DNA of 64,000 nucleotides from Echinometra lucunter (Eukaryota > Echinodermata > Echinoidea > Camarodonta > Echinometridae), in NCBI GenBank assembly GCA_029962745.1, contig CM057160.1, positions 102,501 to 166,500 on the forward strand. The letters are read 5' to 3'. The notes beneath the pieces were generated by a model. It saw nothing but the letters and a program-made list of their open reading frames with translations. It did not search any database and was not told where the DNA came from. Position numbers and translations under genes: made by a program. This document shows positions 55,545 to 64,000 of this stretch, one piece after another (positions within the stretch are counted from its first letter, which is position 1; every line of letters begins with the position of its first letter).

Positions 55545-57396
55545 CTAGGACCCTATTACTCTTGACTTAAAGGAGAATGAAACCCTAGGGAAAATCAATT
55601 TTGATTTTTTTTTTTTTAAAGAGAGGGAGGATAGAGAGAAGCCATATTTAAAGAGTTCTATAAAAAACGGTTACGAAATGAGAAAGTTATGAAAGTTTGA
55701 AAAGTCTCAAATTACTTTCTATGGCGATCATCAGATTGACAATTTTGCTTCAAAATGGCTGGTTTAGAAGGACAACTTTTAATATGTTTTGTACGCACGA
55801 TTTCACATTTTCTCCATTATCTGCAAAGATGCTAATACTACTACTAATATAATAATAACAAAGATTACTGCGTGTACTTTGTGAACTCAACGTATGTTGT
55901 CTCAAATACATTTTGACATTTTTACATGATATCGAGCTATAAGAATATGAATGAGGAGACGAGCTGCACCTAGAGAGATAATGGAGAAAATATGGAATTT
56001 TGTGTACAAAAAATATGGAGAGTCGCCCTTCTGAACCTGCCATTTTGAAGCCACATTGCCAGTTTGAGGATCGCCATAGAAAATACTATTGAGACTTTTC
56101 CAACTTTCATAACTTTCTCATTTGGTAACCGTTTTTTATGGAACTTTTTTTTTAATTGCTTCTATCTATCCTCCCTTTTCCATCAAAATTGATTTTTCCC
56201 CTGGGTTTCATTTTCCTGTAACATGGGATTGATGCATGATAGAGGCACAAGCGTCACTTAACAGGGTCTCAGTTTGATACTGCTTTAACTTACCTGATCT
56301 GAGTATGGAAGACTAATAAAGGCGGGAACGTTTTTAACCCATTTGATGCTCATGAAGAGAAGACGGGCCGCGGTCTCACAGATGGCCTCGACTGACCCTA
56401 CGGCGGGCATCGCCGGATCATGAGGATACTGTGTGTGGAGACAGAGAGAGAGAGAGAGAGGGGGGGGGGGGTGGGAAGAGATGATGAGAGGAGGAGGAGT
56501 GCAGCAAGATGGGAATATAAAGGAGGAGGAAGAGAATGGGATAAGGAGAACAATAGGAAATGAGAGTAGGCGTAGAGGAACAGAAATAGGAGAATGACGA
56601 GGAGAAGAAGAAAATAGGAAATTAGTCAAATAGACGTGATCTGATTACATTTTTTATGGAGGGGACTGTATAGAAAGACGGGGATTAAAGTACTAATTAG
56701 GACCTATCATCAAGGCACACTACCGCTAAAATAAACTACATTTAATCTCTGGTGCAAATGATATAGCTCTAGCGTTGAATGAGAATATTTTCCAGCACAA
56801 AATCGATCTCGTATAAAAGGCGCATCACTGAGAAAGGGGCTTGGACATGGCGGAAAGGTCAGTGCGAGTCATCACTCACAAGGTTTACGTCGACTTAAGT
56901 TTATTTCATATCAGATATTTTTAGCATTATTTACTTTTTCGGAAAATTATTAAATCTCGCTAACCCCCATTTTTTCAGCTTTTTTTTTTTTTTTTTTTTT
57001 TTTTTACAGGTCTGCGCCTACCTTGTGTTCTTGTGTTCTGAAGATGCCCCTCAGTTGGCGCTGGAGTTATAAGCAAAGTAGCATCACTTTAAAAAAAAAT
57101 ATTATATTTTATTTCTTTATAAAGGTTTAAATACTATACCTTTGGGGTGGGGTAGCACGGCACAGCCTGAGGTGAAAAACTGGGATAATCTGCTGGACTG
57201 ACGATGATGCTCGGATAGGGCTCCACACTGAGCAGCGGGTGGAAGAAGGCCGGCCCTGGCAGATAACCATTGGGGATGAGCGGGGGAGGTAGATCACCGG
57301 CTGCCGCTGCTGCTGCGGCTGCTGCGGATTCCTTTAGGTAGAGTGCCATTTGTTTTTTGATTGTCGAGTTCCTTGGACCACGTTCATGCTGGACAG
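52933..57396 (-). CDS. NR2E1: NR2E-family nuclear receptor, hinge and ligand-binding domain (tailless/TLX-like); 5' exons outside window
   Basis: Five minus-strand exons (57396-57140, 56428-56294, 54309-54213, 53907-53758, 53180-52933) join with intron phases 0, 0, 1 and 1 and give about 294 residues to a TAG stop. The first begins VQHERGPRNSTIKKQMALYL, which directly follows the zinc-finger domain in TLX; the hinge has a poly-Ala run and ends PTPK. The ligand-binding domain contains ICETAARLLFMSIKWVKNVP, LTLLEEGWRELFILGAAQW, FRQLNVDATEYACLKGIVIF, RFGKLLLLLPSVRAIRPTTL and the AF-2-like end LLTDLYKN. TLX/tailless is a nuclear, DNA-binding, usually repressive orphan receptor of anterior neural and eye development and neural progenitors. 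The HERGPR, PTPK|YPHD junction and LBD blocks favour NR2E1 over NR2E3 (PNR). The DNA-binding domain is not found up to 64000. Confidence 0.88.
53181..53757 (-). other. NR2E1-like last intron
   Basis: No exon or repeat recognised. Slightly less AT-rich than flanking introns; frame at 53584-53775 overlaps the exon and is not separate. Confidence 0.4.
53758..53907 (-). CDS. NR2E1: NR2E1-like LBD exon
   Basis: 150 nt, phase 1 at both ends. Acceptor gttttccag, donor gtgagt. MKPDTTPAEKLAAISSELRV, then LQELIAKFRQLNVDATEYAC and LKGIVIFKT, the TLX-type central LBD helices. Confidence 0.9.
54213..54309 (-). CDS. NR2E1: NR2E1-like LBD exon (signature region)
   Basis: 97 nt. Acceptor cttttgtag, donor gtaagt. 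LTLLEEGWRELFILGAAQWQ then MTVDGPGLMTSA; together with the preceding SDQ it forms the nuclear-receptor LBD signature (DQ-LLE-W-ELF-L). Confidence 0.92.
55413..55543 (+). repeat. (AAT)n microsatellite
   Basis: About 43 AAT/ATA units with two GAT interruptions. Confidence 0.95.
55571..56217. mobile_element. TTAA-type palindromic MITE, about 647 bp
   Basis: TTAA at 55567-55570; the other side reads GTAA. Left AGGAGAATGAAACCCTAGGG, right AGGAAAATGAAACCCAGGGG (minus strand), and the arms stay complementary through AACGGTTAC, AATGAGAAAGTTATGAAAGT and AAAATGGC segments. The right end abuts the NR2E1 LBD exon at a distance of about 75 bp. Confidence 0.75.
56294..56428 (-). CDS. NR2E1: NR2E1-like LBD exon (helix 3)
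   Basis: 135 nt, phase 0 at both ends. Acceptor cacacacag, donor gtaagt. YPHDPAMPAVGSVEAICETA, ARLLFMSIKWVKNVPAFISL, PYSDQ. The exon start YPH after PTPK matches the human TLX exon junction. Confidence 0.92.
56440..57139 (-). other. NR2E1-like intron, purine-rich and T-run
   Basis: GAGA-rich and G-run sequence 56440-56630, T-run of about 27 at 56980-57006. Nothing else recognised. Confidence 0.45.
57140..57396 (-). CDS. NR2E1: NR2E1-like hinge exon
   Basis: 257 nt. Acceptor tcctctccag; the first two bases complete Ala. VQHERGPRNSTIKKQMALYL, KESAAAAAAAAAGD, then a Pro-rich hinge with PGPAFFHPLL and CYPTPK. Donor gtatag. The poly-Ala is encoded by mixed GCN codons, so it is a repeat-prone tract. 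Confidence 0.88.
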
Positions 57397-58382
57397 CTGG
57401 AGAGGACGGAAGGATTAAGAGGGATTATAATTTTTTCATAAAAGTGCTTTCATGCAAGCTAATTTTCATTCAAGAATACCTAAACATGATTTGTGTTGCT
57501 AAACTTGTTGCAATGACGAAAATACTAGAACAGGTCTGTGAATCTCCTTAAGCCTTTTCTGTGTGACGAATTATGAAGACAAGAAAATATCGAATTAAGC
57601 ATGACAAGCAGGATTCACATGGATATATTCTTCTTCAATGTCATGTTGGGAAGGATACAGCATTTCGTAATAATCGTTGAATGTATGATTAGTCTTTGTC
57701 CAGCTTTTCATGCAGGTCATTTTAAAAGCACATAATCGTGGTGGCTTTAACGTGTTTAACAAGCTTAACCCAAACAATGTTTTAATTTCACTTCCTTCCT
57801 GAAAACTACAGAACACAAACGAAGAAGAAACACGAAGTGACATCTCTTGTACTTTTCTATTCTGGGCTCATTAATGAACTCGAAACCTGATCCCTTTCCC
57901 CCATTAGATAGATTAACGTTTGATTAGATTAACGTTTTGATAATCCGAACATAGTCTTATCCGTTAATAACGGGATCAAGGGGTAATCACTCATTATTTC
58001 ATTAATTCAAAGGTGACCGACCAAGATAATCTTGTTGATCCTATACCCTTTCTTCTGTTGTAATGCGTCCTTTTGAAAGAGACTTCATTATCCATTTTGT
58101 TGAAAGCTTGTCTGTGGTCAAGTACATTATTAAGACGAAAGGAGCTAATACGTTATGACGCCGAATGCTTAGTAAAGAAAATGAATGTTAAAAAACCGGG
58201 TCAACTGCGGCTTTGAATTGTTACGTTAACTTTGCAGTAGGTTGGTGGTGGTATAGACCAACAAATTTGGAGCAAATTCAAATAAATCGTATCGGAAATT
58301 TCATCCGCTGACATACACAAGTCATACACTTTGACATATACAGTTACCGTAGGAGACTTATTTGTACATTTCTCCACCCCCA

Positions 58383-58424
<42 letters not shown>

Positions 58425-61118
58425 ATCTCTCTCTCTCTCTATCTATCTCTCTCTGTCTGTCTCTGTCTGTCTCTGTCTCTGTCTCTGTATGTCTGTCTCT
58501 CTGTGTCTCTCTGTCTCTCTCTGTATCTCTCTCACTGATACGGTCATATCTGCTGCGCTTCGTTACACGATTAAACACTACATGACTTCAATACGTATCA
58601 TAAGCAATTGTGGGTAAATTTCTTTTTCGATCGCTAATTTTTGTTTATATTTCGATAAATGACAAGCTATATGAGAACTTACAAGAACATGAGATTCTCT
58701 AAGCTTGGAATAATACATTTGTGGCGTCATCGGCCATTTTCCCTTGATTGCTGTCGACGAACCCCTACTGAACGATCAAACATAACCTTTCTACAACACC
58801 TAACTTCCACAATGAAACTTATCACTTAAAAAGGAGTCATCATACTATCTTTTGTTCAATAGTGTTACTCCTATTTTAAACCCTTATTCATCATTTTACG
58901 ATTTCACACCAAAGTAGTTCTTGAAAACCTGATGGAGTCACAAAGGCAATAGTTTTCAACTGTGAGATACAATAGCGGAGGATTGACTGTTCTAAAGCCA
59001 ACAAAATGTAGCGAATTGGAGAAGGACATACAGGTTTCAATGCTAATTCATTTGGATGACCACCTAAGGCAGCGGCAGCTATTTACATATATATGAGTCA
59101 CCTGCATACAATATATGCAAGTTGTATAAAAATCATTCGCACGGGGGGTATTGATTAAGCTTTTTCGGTATTGATTTTTTCAATACCGGTATTACTACCG
59201 ATTTCAATACCGGTATACCGGGTAGTACCGTGTGGTTTACAAAATATATTTATTTGTACACGGAAAGTGTGTCAGTAAGAGGAGCGTTCGCATGGATGCA
59301 TCTACGTGTCGGACACAACATGTCTGATGATCTCATTAGTCGCTAAGGCGGAAAGCGCTTTACTAGAAAGTCAGTCCAGACTGTTATCAATGTCCATGTC
59401 ACTATTTTGTACCCACGGTTTCTTCCCTCGACTCCTCGAGTTCCAAAAACACTGCTTTTGAAGTCGGGGAAATCGTTCGCGGCGGAGCGGAGCGCTCTAC
59501 CAGATATCAGATCGAGCTATATCGCGACGCGCGCGCGCGACAGAGCCAACTAATATGCATGCATACACTACAACACCGCCAAAAGCGTGCGGGCAGCAAG
59601 GCTATATACTGGCGAGCTTATACGCTTTCGCGGACTATAGTATAAGAAGGAAAGAGTTTACTAATCTTGCAGGAAACTTACGACTTTGTGTTTATGATTG
59701 AACAATATGGACAGCGAACTGAGTACTTACGAAGCAAAGTAAACAGTCCGCAGATCAGGAGGCTGGCTGGTTTACATATCGCCGACAGATTATTCCCAAA
59801 AGGGCCCCCAACACCATTGTTTGATTTTCATTAGACTTGAGTTTATCGCACGCGCGCTTTGCATTTTGCGAATTGCGAAAAAAAAAGAAAAAAAGACAGT
59901 GTGTGACGGTGACCTCGTTTGAACTGTCGATCGTCGACCTGCTCAATTCATGTGACTTTCTTTGAATTCAGACCGGCCCGTTTTTATATCTGCTTCATTT
60001 CTTCATTCGTTAGTTGCTGCTTTTGAAAGAAGTATTTTATTTTCCAAAGCTACCTATTTTCATGCGACTTCTCCGGTCTCTCATTTCCCTCGTTTCTTAT
60101 TATTATTATTGGGGGGGGGGGGGGGGGGGGGGGCTCTGATCTCTCTTTCTCTCTCTCAAAAGTAAGTTTACTTTCTCATTTGCTTTCCTCTGTAAATGCC
60201 GAATTCTCATCTTGTACCCCTCATTCCCTCTTCTTTCTGAGTTTTAATTTCTTGATCGTTTCTCCACTCAAATTCTCATGTCAGCTAGCCTTCTCTTTCT
60301 CTCAAATGTTTTTTTTTTCTTCCACGAGCGCAACACAAGATTGTCAATTTGTTTTTTTTTTCACTACTGTGCTGTAGAAAAAAAGACTAGAAATAAAAAA
60401 TTATACACTGTACACCTTTATTCCTGATAACACTGCAGCAATGCCAAGTCATATAAATATCATTCCAAGTTATGATCATTCAGCGTGAGACAATGGCACT
60501 TCAGATTGATGGCGCAATTATTATTATAGGTCAAAAGATAACCTTTGCAATATGATACTTGTCCTAATCGTACTTTTTCATTAAGGGAAACATGCGAAAT
60601 TGTTAGCTGGAAAACTTAACACTCACGTTTTAAGTTTGTCAAAGTTTACTTATATTTTATTTCGAACTTTAGGTCCGTCGTAGACAATTATTATTGTTTG
60701 GTATACAGGAGCTAGAAGCTTTATAACTTCATAATCACAGAATGATGATGTCCAACATGTGACAAAGCAACACGAAGCAACGGCTAATGTAATATTTTCT
60801 CGAATGAATAAATATCCTGAAATAGAATAGGATTATTTGAAGAAAAAAATACAAGCACACATGAAAAAGAAATGTAAAACGTTCGCCTATAAGAGGTAAT
60901 GCTAAACTAATCAAAACTACCTAGTAAAAAAAAAAAAAACAAAGAGGGTATATTTTAGAATGAATCAAAGTGAGAATCCAAAGAACCAAGCAGGACATAC
61001 GATCCATTAACAAACATGCATGGTCTTCAGTAAACAGAATAATCATAATTGTACCAATCTAAGAGAGGTAAAAGAACTAAATATGAAAGCCTTGCGGCAG
61101 CGGCTGTTCCCATTATAT
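57397..61118. other. upstream NR2E1-like region, no DNA-binding-domain exon found
   Basis: Searched on the minus strand for a C4 zinc-finger exon ending in the MNKDA-type junction; none is visible. Contents: (CT)n tract 58384-58540, CCGGTAT inverted repeats at 59160-59225, a CpG-rich patch 59470-59560 (cgcgacgcgcgcgcgcgac), a minus-strand donor-like site near 59729 (gtaagtactc) and a G-run at 60112-60133. The CpG-rich patch could be regulatory or a promoter, but this is inference. Confidence 0.4.
58384..58540 (+). repeat. (CT)n microsatellite
   Basis: CT repeat with CTGT and CTAT variants in the second half. The long Ser/Leu frame across it is an artefact. Confidence 0.95.
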
Positions 61119-61979
61119 TTACAGATTTTCCGCCAGGAACACTAGCATATTTACTTTGGCGGGTTTTAGAAGGGATCTTTTAGGAGTAACAATATTCCCC
61201 GCGGTACTAAACATTCGCTCGGATGGGCAACTGGTAGCGCAAATACATAGATATTTCCTAGCGAATTTGGATAGGGATGGAAAGCGCTTTTCGTTCAGTT
61301 TCCACCAAACAAGTGGATCTTCGTTGCCATTTTCAGTCTCTTCTGCCAGGTATCTTTCAAGCTCTAGTTTCACTTGTTGTTGGGGGCTCAATTGAGGCAC
61401 TGATTCAGTCCGTTTCTTCGTGAGAAGATTTCCAAGAGACATTTTCTTGGATGGGGGAGGCATCGGCTGGGCATCGTTACCGTCATCGTTGTCGGCTGTC
61501 TCGGCTGGCGGCGTTGTCATGAGAGCTGTTACTTCGTCGATGACTTTTCGCTTCAATTCATCCGTTTCACCTTCATCTATGTTATTCATTTTGTAGCGGG
61601 GGTCAATCATCGCTGATTTCGCCAGCATCCACTGCATCTCCTCGCTCTCATATTGCCGGAGAATCTTTGTCAGCATGTCCTGTTTCATGGCAGATGTCAG
61701 ATCAGGCTCATCATCTGTAACTTTTAGCGCATCATTTTCAAGATGATCCAACATTGGTATCAGTGATGATGCCGTGACATAGTTTTCCCCAGACATAATG
61801 TCTGTGAAGTCGGCCACAGGTGACAGAGCTTTATCTACCGCTTCTAGCACAGACATGACACCATAATTAAGATTATGTGTCGTTCTTGGGTCTTGAGCGA
61901 GTACTCGACGAACTGCAGGGGCCTGTTCGATCATTCGACGTATCATCTTATGCTTTGCGCCCCATCGTGTAACACAGTC
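61119..61979 (-). CDS. hAT transposase exon 2 (CVTRW to dimerisation domain, stop)
   Basis: 861 nt including the stop; 286 residues. Acceptor cgctatacag|GACTGTG. The C-terminus WWKLNEKRFPSLSKFARKYL then SCPSERMFSTAGN is the hAT C-terminal signature. Confidence 0.87.
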   Translation of the reverse strand, partial: DCVTRWGAKHKMIRRMIEQAPAVRRVLAQDPRTTHNLNYGVMSVLEAVDKALSPVADFTDIMSGENYVTASSLIPMLDHLENDALKVTDDEPDLTSAMKQDMLTKILRQYESEEMQWMLAKSAMIDPRYKMNNIDEGETDELKRKVIDEVTALMTTPPAETADNDDGNDAQPMPPPSKKMSLGNLLTKKRTESVPQLSPQQQVKLELERYLAEETENGNEDPLVWWKLNEKRFPSLSKFARKYLCICATSCPSERMFSTAGNIVTPKRSLLKPAKVNMLVFLAENL

Positions 61980-63237
61980 CTGTATAGCGGGAAAACAATA
62001 TAAAAGGACAATAATTAATAAGCGTAAGAATTTTTCAAATATCTTTTCAAAAAATGATATGAATGCTGCCTCTTTCAATAATCATTCTTTTCGAAATGAT
62101 TTATAGACTATTACTATGTTTTTAAGATTAAGTGCATTTGTATATAATAAAAGACAAGTAACAGACTGAAAGTTAAGTTGAGATTTATGCTTGTAGGCCT
62201 GCAATCAATGAACATGACTTTTCTTTTTAGATACATGAGCATTTTCTTACCACTACGAGTGCATGATCCGGAAGACCCAGTTCAGACTGTGCTCGGGCTA
62301 ACTCCTTCCGTTTATTCCAGCTATGAGAAAAACTGGCCACGATGCTTTTGCACATTCCGATAGCATGGCTTGTTTTATTTACATTGTTTTTTAGGCATGC
62401 GGTCACAGCCAAGTTAAGATTATGGCCAAAACAGCTCAACCAGGGCCACCTTAGCTTTTCCATGCACAATTTTATGTTCGCTCCATTGTCCGTTGTCATG
62501 CAAGCCAATTTTTCTTCTTGTAGCTCCCACTCTCGGAACGCCTCCTTTAATGCCTCTTGAATATTGTCTGCAGTGTGACTCTCTGGGAAAAAAGAGGTCA
62601 GCAGGCATCGGGAGACTAACTTCCATTCCTTTGAAATAAAATGGACAGTTAGACTCATGTAGGGTTCCATTGTGGTGCTCGACCACAGATCCGTAGTTGC
62701 CGAGAAGAATTCGGCTTCCTTTAACTCCTTGGACACTCTTTCACGGACGGAGTTGTATAAGGCAGGGATGGCGGTTTCCGTGAAATACTTTTTCCCTGGT
62801 AAAGTATATCGAGGATCAAAGGCTTCCAACATTGCCTTAAATGCTGGCTTGTCCACTGTATACATGGGAAGCATCCCTTTCGTCAAATATCTGGTTACAC
62901 TGTCCGTTAACCGTTTCCACCTCCGGTCGTCACGTGGATACTTGGCAGCCCTAGCTTGGATGTCTTGTAGTGTTGGCTGCTGCGACGTCGAGGTGGATGC
63001 TGATGCCGATGCCCGCACTGGGGGCCTCAATTCTTTGGCCTGCTTCGGGTGTTTGGCTCGAAGATGGGCCATTAAGTTAGATGTATTGCCCCCCTTTGCA
63101 GCGCATTCACGTCCACATAATCGACATGTGGCTTTGTCCGGATTAATAGGCTGACCATCTTCTCCACATTTTAATCCGAAATGTGTCCAAACGGGAGATG
63201 TAGTACCCTTTTTGGACACCAAATTCAAATTCTCCAT
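61119..63237 (-). CDS. hAT-family (ZBED-like) transposase, two exons, intact
   Basis: Exon 1 is 63237-62251 and exon 2 is 61979-61119 on the minus strand, joined in phase 0 (ALVV|DCVTRW) to give 615 residues. Order: BED zinc finger (C38, C41, H58, H63, in KATCRLCGRECAAKGGNTSN); Ser-rich linker 74-90; RNase H-like core with D183 (SATTDLWSS) and D250 (CMTTDNGAN); C269/H272 (SCFGHNLNLA); CVTRW at 331-335; insertion domain; and C-terminal hAT dimerisation region with SERMFSTAG, where E583 is the likely third catalytic acid. The spacing resembles known hAT transposases. There are no internal stops. It is either a recently active transposon or a domesticated ZBED gene; no terminal inverted repeats were identified around it. 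Confidence 0.88.
61980..62250 (-). other. intron of the hAT transposase gene
   Basis: 271 bp, AT-rich, GT...AG, no other feature. Reading through it would add stops in frame, so splicing is needed for the full transposase. Confidence 0.8.
62251..63237 (-). CDS. hAT transposase exon 1 (BED finger, first two catalytic Asp)
   Basis: 987 nt, 329 codons, start MENLNLVSKKGTTSPVWTHF. Donor GTG|gtaaga at 62250. Reading beyond the donor adds only VRKCSCI before a stop. Confidence 0.85.
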
Positions 63238-64000
63238 GTTGATGCTGAGAAGTGAAGTTGCCGTGGTTCGTGATATTTTATCAAGTAGGCTACGATGAGC
63301 AAAGGAAGTGAGAAAATATTTTCGGAGGGGCTTACTTTTATAGGAGTTCTAAGCGGGCCTAGCTGTTGTTAGAATTTACAACTTATAATTCATCCTTTGT
63401 TTTCACACTCTCCGCACATCAGATTTCCAGAAAACTTAATGTTCTTCACTTGTCATCACGCCTATGGTTTATTTGGTCCCGCGATAAGACAAGAACTTCT
63501 TTCTAAAACCACATAAACACACACCCCTCTCTTATTCAATAAGATTAACACTTTCTCACATTCAGGTAGGCCTACAGCCGCTGACGGTTATGGAGTTAAA
63601 ATCTTCACACACAATCTCCTTTATTTTCCCTGAGCTTTCAATTATTGTATGACACCGGCAAATAATCAAACTCACTCTTTCCACAACTCCACTTTCAATT
63701 AATTTTTACAAAATTACGAAAACAAAACGCAAATAAAATAGTCAGTCATGTTGTTTGACAGAAAAAATACTTTGTTCGAAAATACAGGGCTAAATCAAGG
63801 GTTGAAAATAAATTGACCATGCATAGGCTATTCTAAATAATACGTTCACCATCACCCCCAGCCGCCGCCCCAAAGAAGAAAGAACGAGAAGGAAAAACTA
63901 ATAAATTTGAGAGAGAGAGAGAGATCCCCCTGATTACGAGATTTAAGTGATGTCTTTTAAAAGGTAATTAACAGGAGTTCTTTGATAACCTTGTTTATTT
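63238..64000. other. 5' flank of the hAT gene, no TIR found
   Basis: AT-rich. A (GA)n tract lies near 63909-63922. No CAG-ended inverted terminus or NR2E zinc-finger exon is visible before the window ends. Confidence 0.4.

Larger units (their letters stand above)
54310..56293 (-). other. NR2E1-like intron with AAT repeat and TTAA-type MITE
   Basis: Holds the (AAT)n tract 55413-55543 and the palindromic MITE 55571-56217. A CTTTTTC/TTCTTCC pyrimidine-rich stretch spans 55120-55280. No additional exon seen. Confidence 0.5.

Noticed and set aside
57397..61118. Nuclear-receptor zinc-finger exon close to the hinge exon
   Set aside because: No run with the expected eight cysteines was found on the minus strand, so the DNA-binding domain is not annotated here.

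Overview
This is a eukaryotic, metazoan genomic window: genes are split by canonical GT/AG introns, the DNA is AT-rich and non-coding DNA dominates. The two host genes are animal developmental genes. The dispersed ACATGTACATGTAC motif, the many palindromic miniature transposons and the tRNA-derived SINEs suggest an invertebrate deuterostome, most likely an echinoderm. That assignment is an inference; no species-diagnostic sequence was identified.

Layout. (1) 1-19.4 kb: no host coding exon recognised. It holds hAT-type elements, a 917-bp palindrome, and TTAA-flanked palindromic elements, one carrying a broken THAP domain. (2) 19.4-42.6 kb, plus strand: a complete ankyrin-repeat gene in 12 coding exons, all joined in phase 0, giving about 1297 residues. 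It is a homologue of ANKRD6/Diversin, the Wnt/planar-polarity scaffold. Its introns are packed with transposons, some nested three deep. (3) 42.6-52.9 kb: intergenic DNA between the converging 3' ends, with MITEs, a roughly 470-bp TCC/TTC tract and a GTA tract. (4) 57.4-52.9 kb, minus strand: five exons encoding the hinge and whole ligand-binding domain of an NR2E nuclear receptor, best matching tailless/TLX (NR2E1). The zinc-finger DNA-binding exons are not in the window and would have to lie beyond 64 kb. (5) 63.2-61.1 kb, minus strand: an intact two-exon hAT transposase (BED finger plus DDE-type core, 615 residues), upstream of the NR2E1 hinge exon and so probably inside an NR2E1 intron.

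The host genes stand tail to tail. Their human homologues both lie on chromosome arm 6q, so the pairing may be a remnant of ancient synteny. The repeats give a readable insertion history: several copies have perfect 8-bp (hAT), TTAA (Kolobok/piggyBac-like) or TA (pogo-like) target duplications, and nesting orders the insertions. Two introns of the ankyrin gene also hold what look like decayed copies of the preceding ankyrin exon.
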